From: G965213525 sp965213525
Lineage (GTDB): Bacteria; Actinomycetota; Acidimicrobiia; Acidimicrobiales; Poriferisodalaceae
Reading direction: 5' to 3'
Length of the DNA: 64,000 nucleotides
NCBI GenBank assembly: GCA_965213525.1
Contig: OZ243889.1
Coordinates: 1,984,001-2,048,000 of the forward strand
The notes beneath the pieces are model-generated. The model was not told the origin of the DNA, searched no databases, and worked only from the letters and a program-made list of their open reading frames with translations. Below are positions 51,791 through 58,958 of the stretch, piece after piece. A program made the translations under genes and the position numbers. Positions within the stretch are counted from its first letter, which is position 1, and every line of letters begins with the position of its first letter.

Positions 51791-53647
51791 GTGACCGATC
51801 GCCGCCGTCGCACCGATCCTGCTGCGCCCGGCGGCGCCGCGGGTCTCGACGCTGCCTCCGCCGCTGCCAGTCCTGCCGCGCCCGGCGGCGCCACTGGTCC
51901 CGACGCTGCCTCCGCTGCTGCTGACGCCGACCTTCAGGCGGGTGCCGCTGCCGACGCTGACGATCCCGTCGCCGGTGCCGATCCCACCGCCGGCGGCCAT
52001 CCCGGGCCGGGCGGGGGCGCACCAGGCGCAGGCGGCCTTCCGGGGGCGGGCGGCCGCCCGGGGGCGGACGTGGGCGCACGAGGCGCAGGCACGTCGGTGG
52101 TCGGCGCGGGCGATGGACCGATGCTGGACGTTGCGGTCGCCCTGGGCGCGTGCGTGTTCGGGGGCCTGCTGCTGGCGCTGTCCACCCCGCCCTGGGGGCT
52201 GTGGGTGCTCGCCCCCGTCGGACTTGGGTCGGTGCTCGCCAGCCTGACCGGTCGATCGTTCGTCGCGAGGGCGGCACTGGCGTCGGTCGGCTTCGTGGTG
52301 CTGCACGCCGTCACCCTCAGCTGGCTCGGGTCGCTGCACGTGGCGGCACTGGCGTTGATCCCGATCCTGGCGACGTTCGACGGGGTGATCGTCGGGGCCG
52401 CACCGGCCAGAGGGCCGTTGGCCGCCCCGGGGGCGGTGGCGGCGGTGGTCCTGGCCACCGCGGTGCGGGGGGCGTGGCCGTGGGGCGGCGTGCCCTTGTC
52501 CAACCTGGCGCTCGGCCAGGCGGGGGGGCCGTTGCTGCCCGCCGCCCGCCTGCTCACCTCGCTGACGGTCGTGGCGGTCGTGGCGGTGCTGGCGGTGGGC
52601 CTGGTGGCGCTGGCCCGTCGACGGTGGCGCGACGTGGCGGCGGCGGGGGCCGTCGTCATCGTGGTCGGGGTGTTGGCCGGCGTGGCCCCCGACGGCCAGC
52701 GAGCGGGGCCAGACCTCACCGCGGCGCTCGTCCAGGGCGGCGGTGCGCTCGGCACCAACGCCCGTGACAGCGACCAGAGCCCGGTCATCGAACGCCACCT
52801 CGTGGCGTCGGATCAGATCGAGGGGCCGATCGACCTGGTGGTGTGGCCCGAGAACGCCGTGACCGTCGACGGGGTGTTCGCCGGCTCGGTCATCGAGGCC
52901 GAGCTCGCCCGCCGCTCAGCCGAGCGGGGCGCGCCGTTCGTCGTCGGGGTGATCGAACGACTCGGCGATCGGTTCACCAACGCCGCGGTGGTCGTCGACG
53001 CCTCCGGCGAGGTCGACCGGTACGAGAAGGTCAACAGGGTGCCCTTCGGGGAGTTCGTCCCGTTCCGCGACCTCGTCGACCGGGTCGCCGGCGGGGCGAC
53101 GTCACTGGTGCCCCGAGACGCCATCGTCGGCGAAGACCCGGCCGCGGTCGACACGCCCGTCGGGCGGCTCGCCACCGTCATCTCCTTCGAGCTGTTCTTC
53201 GCCCGCCGCGTGCGCACCGGGGTTGGCGACGGGGGGCTGGTGGTGCTCGGCCCGACCAACGCCTCGAGCTACCCCGATGACCGGGTGCCCGCCCAGACGT
53301 TGGCGTCGAGCCGGCTGCGAGCGGTGGAGACCGGGCGCTGGGTGCTGCAGGCCGCCCCGACGGGGTACTCGGCGGTCGTCGCCGAGGACGGGCGGGTCGT
53401 GGAGCGCACCGGTTTGCGCTCCCCGACGGTCATCGAGGCCGAGGTCGAACCTCGCGAGGGTGAGACCTGGGCCGTGCGCTGGGGCTCGGCCCCGCTGGTG
53501 GTGCTGGCCGGAGCCGTCCTGATCGCTGCCTGGGTGGCGGCGGTGCTCGCCGGCCGGCGGCCCGGCCCCGCCGGCACTGGCGGACCCTCTCCCGGTTCGG
53601 GCCCCTCCCGCGGCACCGGCGAAATTGCGGACCGCAGCGGCACCTGA
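51791..53647 (+). CDS. lnt: Apolipoprotein N-acyltransferase-like protein
   Basis: About 618 aa. A low-complexity Ala/Gly/Pro/Asp-rich N-terminus (about 110 residues) precedes six or so membrane helices beginning near LDVAVALGACVFGGLLLAL. The nitrilase-type domain has VVWPENAVTVD (Glu354), YEKVNRVPFGEFVPF (Lys413) and TVISFELFF. Where E. coli Lnt has its catalytic Cys387-Tyr-Glu, this protein has Ser465-Phe-Glu. It is either an altered enzyme or not an acyltransferase. An ATG at 52121 would give a normal-length protein and is a plausible alternative start. The last codons (GEIADRSGT) and the stop are supplied by a GAAATTGCGG repeat element. Confidence 0.83.
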   Translation: MTDRRRRTDPAAPGGAAGLDAASAAASPAAPGGATGPDAASAAADADLQAGAAADADDPVAGADPTAGGHPGPGGGAPGAGGLPGAGGRPGADVGARGAGTSVVGAGDGPMLDVAVALGACVFGGLLLALSTPPWGLWVLAPVGLGSVLASLTGRSFVARAALASVGFVVLHAVTLSWLGSLHVAALALIPILATFDGVIVGAAPARGPLAAPGAVAAVVLATAVRGAWPWGGVPLSNLALGQAGGPLLPAARLLTSLTVVAVVAVLAVGLVALARRRWRDVAAAGAVVIVVGVLAGVAPDGQRAGPDLTAALVQGGGALGTNARDSDQSPVIERHLVASDQIEGPIDLVVWPENAVTVDGVFAGSVIEAELARRSAERGAPFVVGVIERLGDRFTNAAVVVDASGEVDRYEKVNRVPFGEFVPFRDLVDRVAGGATSLVPRDAIVGEDPAAVDTPVGRLATVISFELFFARRVRTGVGDGGLVVLGPTNASSYPDDRVPAQTLASSRLRAVETGRWVLQAAPTGYSAVVAEDGRVVERTGLRSPTVIEAEVEPREGETWAVRWGSAPLVVLAGAVLIAAWVAAVLAGRRPGPAGTGGPSPGSGPSRGTGEIADRSGT

Positions 53648-53948
53648 CCCCTGTCCGGGCCGCAAGAACCTGTCTGGACCCAGGCCGGCCCTGCACCGCC
53701 CCGTCCCCCGGCCCCCCGTCCCCCCGTCCCCCCGTTCCCCCGTCTCGCCGGCGAAACAGCGGACCGCAGCAGCACCTGACACCCGCTCGGGCCGCAAGAA
53801 GCCGCCTCGGGCGCCCCCGTCCCCCCGGCGACTTGCGGACCGCAGCAGCACCTGACACCCGCTCGGGCCGCAAGAAGCCGCCTTGGGCGCCTGCCGTCCG
53901 AAACCTGCGGACCGCAGCAGCACCTGACACCCCTCCGGCCCGCAAGAA
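53621..53948. repeat. Four TTGCGG-CCGCAA repeat elements after lnt
   Basis: Elements at 53621-53668, 53753-53800, 53830-53876 and 53900-53948 share the core CGGACCGCAGC[GA]GCACCTGAC and end CCGCAAGAA. Copies 2-4 are followed by GCCGCC. The first overlaps the lnt 3' end. A CCCCCGT-rich tract (53701-53745) separates copies 1 and 2. The remainder of the 366-base gap to the dtd gene shows no gene. Confidence 0.88.
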
Positions 53949-54013
53949 GCCGCCGAGTGCCGCGGCACGGACCCCTTCGACGACGAAGGGACGCAGCGAC
54001 AGCCGCCGGCACC

Positions 54014-54451
54014 TCAGACGTCGACGGTCACCGTGAAGGGGCCCCGGTTGATCAGGGTGACGTCCATGTCGGCCCCGAAGCGACCGGTGGCCACGGTGGC
54101 GCCGAGCCGTTCGAGCTCGACGACGACGGCCTCGACGAGCGGCTCGGCGTGCTCGGGACGGGCGGCAGCCACATAGGACGGGCGTCGGCCCTTGCGGGTG
54201 TCACCGGCGAGGGTGAACTGGCTGATCACCAGCAACGCTCGGTCGGTATCGGCGACCGAGAGGTTGGCGACACCAGCGTCGTCCTCGACGATGCGCAGGT
54301 GCCACAGCTTGGCGGCCAGCGCCTCGGCTTCAGCGGGACCGTCGTTGTGGGTTACCCCGATCAGTACGCACAAGCCCCGCTCGATCTGCCCGACGACCTC
54401 GCCGGCGACGCGCACCTCAGCCGAGGTGACCCGTTGGACGACCGCCCTCAT
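54014..54451 (-). CDS. dtd: D-aminoacyl-tRNA deacylase
   Basis: A 145-aa DTD enzyme that hydrolyses D-amino acids (and glycine) mischarged on tRNA. Both active-site motifs are present: SQFTLAGDTRKGRRPSY (SQFTL) and INRGPFTVTVDV (NxGPxT, here Asn-Arg-Gly-Pro-Phe-Thr). The N-terminus MRAVVQRVTSAEVRVAGEVV is canonical and fixes the ATG start. TAGCGT lies 9 bases upstream, in minus orientation. A monocistronic gene, divergent from the probable selenoprotein. Confidence 0.95.
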   Translation of the reverse strand: MRAVVQRVTSAEVRVAGEVVGQIERGLCVLIGVTHNDGPAEAEALAAKLWHLRIVEDDAGVANLSVADTDRALLVISQFTLAGDTRKGRRPSYVAAARPEHAEPLVEAVVVELERLGATVATGRFGADMDVTLINRGPFTVTVDV

Positions 54452-54736
54452 GCGCCGGCCACGCTAACGATGGCTCGGCGCTCGGTTTCCACAGCCCGGC
54501 TGCGGTCTCGGCGGACCAGCAGGTACCGGCGCACAGCCGCGCCCGCCACGTCGCTCGGAGCGGCGATGCCCCGAGGGTCCGCAGGCGCCGACGCACCGGA
54601 CCACAGACGCCCGACCGTCGCGTCGCTGATCCACACGCCCCCTGGCGGTCGCGGCGCACCGACGCACCGGGCTGTGGGCGCCGGACCGTAGAGTCGCAGC
54701 GTCGGCGGGGGTCGCCGGCACGAGAGAGGGGTCGAC

Positions 54737-55399
54737 GTGTCGACGAAGGACGAGGTGCACGCCCGGTTGCTCGAGCTGCGGCGCAGCGAGGGAGCCGTGT
54801 TGTTGATGACCTACCGGGGCGATTGGTGACCGTACTGCTGTGGCCAGCTCGTGAAGCTGGCGTCGGTGAGCGACCGGATCCACGCCGCTGGCGGTGAGGT
54901 GATCGCCCTGTCGGTCGACTCCGATGAGCGCAACGCGGCCATGTTCGCCCGGTGGCCGACCCCCCACATCCGCTACGTGTCGGACCCCGTGGGTGAGCGG
55001 CTCCTGCAGCCGCTCGGCCTGTTCGACCCCGACGAGCGGGGCGGGATCGCCCTGCCAGGTCTGGTGCTCGTCGACCCGTCGGGCAAGGAGCCGTTCCGCT
55101 ACGAGGGTCGTGACTTCGCCGACCGCACCCACGACGAGGACGTGTTCGATGCGCTCGAGGGTCTCGGCCTCGACGCCATCGAGGCGCCCGCCGGCGGTCC
55201 GGTCGACGATGACGTGGACGTCGCGCAGAAGGGCGCGTTCCGCACCGAGCTGTTCGGGCCCTACTTCCTCGGCAACAAGTTCGGCGCCCTGGCAATCCGG
55301 GGGCGAGCGGAGGGTGACGAGGCGAGAGCACTGGCCAAGGAGCACAGCCAGATGGCCGACGGCATGCTCGAGGCGTGGAAGCAGGTCCAGTCGGGCTGA
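54737..55399 (+). CDS. Probable selenocysteine-containing peroxiredoxin-like protein
   Basis: A 220-aa AhpC/TSA-like thioredoxin-fold protein interrupted by one in-frame TGA (54827-54829) at codon 31. Around it the product reads LLMTYRGDW-U-PYCCGQL, so the TGA takes the place of the first Cys of the usual W-C-P-x-C redox motif; Cys34 is the resolving partner. The rest is uninterrupted and family-like (VIALSVDSDERNAA, LPGLVLVDPSGKEPFRYEGR). GTG at 54737 has GAGAGGGG 5 bases upstream, so translation is meant to begin before the TGA. A hairpin with SECIS geometry follows. A caller ignoring Sec would start at 54851 and lose the active site. The alternative is a nonsense-mutated pseudogene. Confidence 0.82.
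54843..54861 (+). promoter_or_regulatory. Candidate bacterial SECIS hairpin
   Basis: GCCAGCT-CGTGA-AGCTGGC: a perfect 7-bp stem with a 5-base loop. The loop starts 21 bases after the UGA (20 bases between them) and has G as its second base. This fits the bacterial SECIS rules as I recall them (loop 16-37 bases from the UGA, G within the first two loop bases). It would recruit SelB to insert selenocysteine at codon 31. Confidence 0.7.
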
Positions 55400-55658
55400 G
55401 TTCGCCCGGGGCGCGGCCGGCGTGGGTCGACGCCGGCGGCGCGGGCGATCGGACCGGTCGGGTCACTGCGTCGTGGTGTCACCCCGGGCGGCCGCCTGCC
55501 CCGCCCTGGCCGCCCGGCGCAGATCCCCACGGGTGGGCCGGCATGCCGTGCGTCGACTGCGCAAGAACGAGGACGTGCACGCAACCGGTGCGGCGGCCGT
55601 CGATGCCCAACTACCGGACAACCTCGTCTGTAATCCTTGCGGCCGCAGGGTAGGTGCA

Positions 55659-55683
55659 GGTAGTCATGACATGGCATGAGATG
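55659..55683 (+). repeat. Conserved start-region sequence of duplicated lipoprotein genes
   Basis: The 25 bases here (GGTAGTCATGACATGGCATG then AGATG) match 57420-57444 (GGTAGGCATGACATCACATG then AGATG) except at three positions. Both span the ATG of a lipoprotein gene, showing that the duplication includes the translation-start region. The preceding gap 55400-55658 shows no gene. Confidence 0.7.
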
Positions 55684-56362
55684 TCTGGCCGTCGTCCTGC
55701 TCGTCGTGATCCTGACCGCCTGCAGTGGGGAGGGCGGCGAGGACGGCCTGCGGCCGATCCCGCCCGGCGTCGTGTCCACCACGACCTCGCTCGCTGCCCC
55801 ACCTGAGAACACGGTCGCCCTTACGACAACGACCGCGACGACCACCACGACGACCGTTCCGCCGACGACGGTCCCGCCAACGACGACCACTGATCCCTGG
55901 GCTCGCCCCGACGAACGAGGCGACATCGCGTACTGGCAGCGGGTCTTGCAGGCGGTCGACGACATCCTGATAGACGGTTGGCTCATCGCACTTGACGAGG
56001 GAACCGTCACAGAAGATGTAGTACGTCGCCTCGACGCAACGAGCCAAGGGTTCGACCGGCAACGTCAAGCCCAGGAGATTGAGGCCGGCCTGCAGATGCC
56101 GCCTGAGACCTTCCAGCCCGAACCCGGTCATCGCACGATCGACGTAGTCGCCGTCCTTCGAGAGGCCCGTGATTGCGTCGTCCTGGAGGCTATCTACGAC
56201 AACAGCGAGATCGTCAGGGAGCCGAATCCGCCAGAGCTGGGCTGGATCGCACTCCGATCCGTGCGCAAGGGAGAGATCAACCCCACGGGATGGCAGTACT
56301 CGGAACAGACCGAGTTTGAGAGTCAAGTCGACCTCGAGGCTTGGTGCTCAGTCGCACCGTAG
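55676..56362 (+). CDS. Predicted lipoprotein, copy 1 of a tandem pair
   Basis: A 228-aa secreted lipoprotein. Signal peptide with lipobox LAVVLLVVILTAC (Cys16). A Thr-rich tether (about 50-70, runs of TTTT) is followed by a globular domain starting TTTTDPWARPDERGDIAYWQ. No known family is recognised. It is paralogous to the product of 57437-58099 (shared TDPWARP, YWQRV, EPNPPE, and VDLEAWC ends). Its 3' end overlaps the start of the decayed copy of the secreted-protein gene, as in the second pair. Confidence 0.75.
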   Translation: MRCLAVVLLVVILTACSGEGGEDGLRPIPPGVVSTTTSLAAPPENTVALTTTTATTTTTTVPPTTVPPTTTTDPWARPDERGDIAYWQRVLQAVDDILIDGWLIALDEGTVTEDVVRRLDATSQGFDRQRQAQEIEAGLQMPPETFQPEPGHRTIDVVAVLREARDCVVLEAIYDNSEIVREPNPPELGWIALRSVRKGEINPTGWQYSEQTEFESQVDLEAWCSVAP

Positions 56363-56627
56363 CTCTGGTGGCTCTAGCGCTACCTCGCCTGTGGACTCCG
56401 CGTACGGAGAGTTCGACCAGCGGAGACCGTGACGATCGAGCGGACCGAGTCGGGGCAGACGGCCGGGCGGCTTGGCGGACGGCCGGTCAGCGTCGTCGGC
56501 GCACAACGCCCCGCCGGGTTCATCGTGACCTGGCCCAGGTCGACACCATCCCCGACGCCGCCCCCTGTCTGCGCTGGATCACCCGCCCCGTCAGCCCCCG
56601 AGGAAGCTCACCACCGCTACCTCTGAC
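56344..56627 (+). pseudogene. Truncated, frameshifted copy of the secreted Thr/Pro-rich protein
   Basis: Matches the start of the gene at 58078. The GTG at 56344 and signal-like segment (LSRTVALVALAL) are in one frame. TIERTESGQTAGRLGGRPVS and AQRPAGFIVTWP are in a second frame (from 56429). QVDTIPDAAPCLRWITRPVS returns to the first. Homology ends near 56600, so two indels and a 3' truncation have inactivated it. The VapBC module begins about 100 bases further on. Confidence 0.8.
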
Positions 56628-56717
56628 ACACCGAGCGAGACGGCAAGCCGATGCGCGTCAGTTGCCCGGGAAGCCAGCGGGTGCGAGCGAACGGCGCCGA
56701 GAAGCTGGCGTAGGTGC

Positions 56718-57110
56718 TCAGACAGGTCGGTGTGCTTCGACGGGGGTGTGGCGGCCGAGTGCGTCATAGTCACGATCGGCATGGAGGACGGGAACGGCGT
56801 GGCGCACCGCCACGGCCCCGATGAGGCAGTCAACCAACGAACGCACCGTCTCACCGTTGTGGCGGCACCGGCGGTGGAACGCCGCAGCGGTGTCCCAATC
56901 GACCGCCTGCGTGCCAAGGGCCGTCGCCCGAGCGAGCAACCGTCGGAGATCGTTGAGGTGAGCACCGCTCCTCGCTCCGGCCAGCACCTCCATCCGCACC
57001 GGGTCACACACGGCGGCCCCCTCGGCCAGCAACCGGTCGACCTCGTCACACACCGGCGTGCCGGTATCGCGCAGGAACTCGACCCAGGCCGACGTGTCGA
57101 CCAGGATCAC
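56718..57110 (-). CDS. VapC-type PIN-domain toxin
   Basis: A 130-aa ribonuclease toxin of a type II system. The four PIN acidic residues are visible: Asp in LVDTSAWVEFL, Glu in VRMEVLAG, Asp in SLVDCLIGAVAVRH, and Asp in LHADRDYDAL. VapC toxins cleave tRNA or rRNA; the target is unknown. GTG at 57110 overlaps the antitoxin stop (GTGA), the usual coupled order. The module lies between two copies of a duplicated gene pair. Confidence 0.9.
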   Translation of the reverse strand: MILVDTSAWVEFLRDTGTPVCDEVDRLLAEGAAVCDPVRMEVLAGARSGAHLNDLRRLLARATALGTQAVDWDTAAAFHRRCRHNGETVRSLVDCLIGAVAVRHAVPVLHADRDYDALGRHTPVEAHRPV

Positions 57111-57307
57111 GGCGACGTCGCACGAAGCTCGTCGAGATCGCCCTCCCACCCGGTGCCGCGCAGGGCCCGAGCGGCGTCGAGGTCGAGGGGCTCGGCCGCG
57201 GCCATCCGGAGGGCGAGGTTGACCGCTTCCCGCTTGGTGGCGAGGCCGTAGCGCTGCATCACCGCTGCGCACGAAGCGTCGTCGATGTCGATGTTGGTCC
57301 GGCTCAT
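57107..57307 (-). CDS. VapB-type antitoxin
   Basis: A 66-aa antitoxin. The N-terminal RTNIDIDD and ATKREAVNLALR motifs are typical of the VapB group paired with this kind of VapC. The acidic C-terminus (WEGDLDELRATSP) would wrap the toxin. The ATG at 57307 lies 6 bases after a TATCGT -10 box, so it is probably leaderless and autoregulated with VapC. Confidence 0.9.
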   Translation of the reverse strand: MSRTNIDIDDASCAAVMQRYGLATKREAVNLALRMAAAEPLDLDAARALRGTGWEGDLDELRATSP

Positions 57308-57436
57308 ACACCAACGATACACCTCCGACGCTGCCACCGCTGCCCGGGGGGAGCCTCCGCTCCCGAGGACAATTTCCGCACAACTCGAGGGCCGGGCCTT
57401 GCGCCGACCGAGCGGCGCAGGTAGGCATGACATCAC

Positions 57437-58099
57437 ATGAGATGCCTGATCGCCGTTCTGTCCGTCGTAGTGCTGGCCGCTTGCAGTGGGGACGGCGACG
57501 ACGACGGCCTGCGGGCGGTCCCGCCCAGCGCCGTGGCTGCCACGACCTCGTTGGCTGAGACGCCGGCGACCACGGTCGCCCCTGCGACGACCACGACGAC
57601 CACGAATCCGCCAACGACCACCACCGACCCGTGGGCCCGCCCAAGCGAACCGGGGAACGTCAATTATTGGCAACGAGTTGTCACAGAGGTCGACAACACG
57701 CTTGGCGACGCTTTCATCGCGGCAGTCGAGGCGGGCCAACCGACGTCGGAAGCGATGAAGCTCGTCGATGCCGCAACGCAGAACGCTGACAGGGAGCGGC
57801 AAAGAGGCGAGGTCACCTTTGCAGCGACATTGCCCCGTGAATACTTTCAGGATGAACTCGCTTACCGGAACCTTAAAGTGCTCGCAATCCTCCGCGAACG
57901 GCCCGAATGCGTCGTTCTTGAGATCGTATACGACAACAGTGCATTCGTGTCGGACCCGAACCCGCCGGAGGTGGCCTGGGCTGCGCTTCGGCCGGCAGAG
58001 CGAACGCCCGATAACCCGTCTGGTTGGAGCTATGACGTCCAGACCGACGACGCTAGAGCGGTGGACCTGGAGGCCTGGTGTCCCGCACCTTCCTCGTAA
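57437..58099 (+). CDS. Predicted lipoprotein, copy 2 of a tandem pair
   Basis: A 220-aa lipoprotein. Signal peptide and lipobox IAVLSVVVLAAC (Cys16). A Thr/Pro-rich tether (about 45-65) is followed by the same domain as copy 1, beginning TTTTDPWARPSEPGNVNYWQ and ending AVDLEAWCPAPSS. No family is recognised. Its last 22 bases overlap the start of the next gene in another frame. The base composition is less GC-rich than that of most neighbours, consistent with foreign origin. Confidence 0.75.
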   Translation: MRCLIAVLSVVVLAACSGDGDDDGLRAVPPSAVAATTSLAETPATTVAPATTTTTTNPPTTTTDPWARPSEPGNVNYWQRVVTEVDNTLGDAFIAAVEAGQPTSEAMKLVDAATQNADRERQRGEVTFAATLPREYFQDELAYRNLKVLAILRERPECVVLEIVYDNSAFVSDPNPPEVAWAALRPAERTPDNPSGWSYDVQTDDARAVDLEAWCPAPSS

Positions 58100-58848
58100 C
58101 ATGTTTGGTATTCGTAGGGCTCCATATCGCGCCCAGTACGGCCCTGGCTCAGGGCAACTACGTCGACACGGTCACGATCGAGCGGACCGAGTCCGGGCAG
58201 ATCGCGGGGCGGCCTGGTAGTCGGCCGGTCAGCGTGATCGGTGCGCAACGCCCCGCCGGGTTCATCGTCACCTGGCCCCAGATCGACACCGCCCCCGACG
58301 GCGCCCCCTGCCTGCGCTGGATCACCCGCCCCGGCAGCCCCCAAGAACAACCCGCCTTCATCGACCCCCTCATCACCAACACCACCCCCTGCCCCGGACA
58401 ACCCCCCACACCCCCCATCGACCCCCAACAATGGGTCCGCACCTACCTCGCCACCCACAACCCCCAACCACCCAACCCCCACTTCATCCCCCCCCACGCC
58501 ATCACCGGCGAACCCATGTACCTGCTCACCGACGCCCCCACCACCTGGAACCACCACACCACCACCACCCCCTTCGGGCCCCTCCACCTCACCGGCACCG
58601 CCACCATCACCATCAACTGGGGCGACACCACCACCACCACCGGCCACACCCAACCCGGCCAACCCTGGCCCCACGGCCAGCTCACCCACACCTACACCCA
58701 CACCGGCACCACCACCATCACCGCCACCTACCACTGGCACATCACCTGGAACTTCCCCGACCTCGCCGGCACCATCCCCCTCACCCACACCACCACCCTC
58801 CCCAACTACCCCATCACCGAACTCCAACCCACCATCCGCTACCCCTGA
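58078..58848 (+). CDS. Secreted Thr/Pro/His-rich protein with PKD-like domain
   Basis: A 256-aa secreted protein. Signal peptide: FLVTCLVFVGLHIAPSTALA. A conserved N-terminal part (TIERTESGQIAGRPGSRPVS, CLRWITRP) leads to a Pro/Thr-rich stretch. A PKD-like fold comes at about residues 175-235 (ATITINWGD, then GQLTHTYTHTGTTTITATYH), which suggests an extracellular adhesion or binding role. From about 58330 the coding strand is almost only C and A with rare G, a strong strand bias unlike any neighbour. Overlaps the preceding lipoprotein gene, as in the decayed first copy. Confidence 0.75.
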   Translation: MSRTFLVTCLVFVGLHIAPSTALAQGNYVDTVTIERTESGQIAGRPGSRPVSVIGAQRPAGFIVTWPQIDTAPDGAPCLRWITRPGSPQEQPAFIDPLITNTTPCPGQPPTPPIDPQQWVRTYLATHNPQPPNPHFIPPHAITGEPMYLLTDAPTTWNHHTTTTPFGPLHLTGTATITINWGDTTTTTGHTQPGQPWPHGQLTHTYTHTGTTTITATYHWHITWNFPDLAGTIPLTHTTTLPNYPITELQPTIRYP

Positions 58849-58958
58849 GCCCAGGCACCCGCACAGGTCAAGATCCGACCGAACGACTCGCCCGGCCCTC
58901 CACCCGTGAGCGGCCGCCCTGCTTGACCCGTGCGCGAGGGCCCGGCGAGCATGCCCCG

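Noticed and set aside
54851..55399. Short peroxiredoxin-like ORF beginning at a GTG after the TGA
   Set aside because: It would lack the redox motif and the first strand of the fold, and its GTG lies in the hairpin loop without a ribosome site. The GTG at 54737 has a good site and gives the full domain with Sec at codon 31.
55400..55658. Small Cys-containing ORF (MPCVDCAR-like) upstream of lipoprotein copy 1
   Set aside because: No ribosome site, atypical codon pattern, and no recognisable motif beyond a chance Cys pair.
56341..56769. 142-aa ORF as an intact gene
   Set aside because: It switches out of the homologous frame in its middle and runs past the end of homology. Comparison with 58078-58848 shows it is a broken copy.
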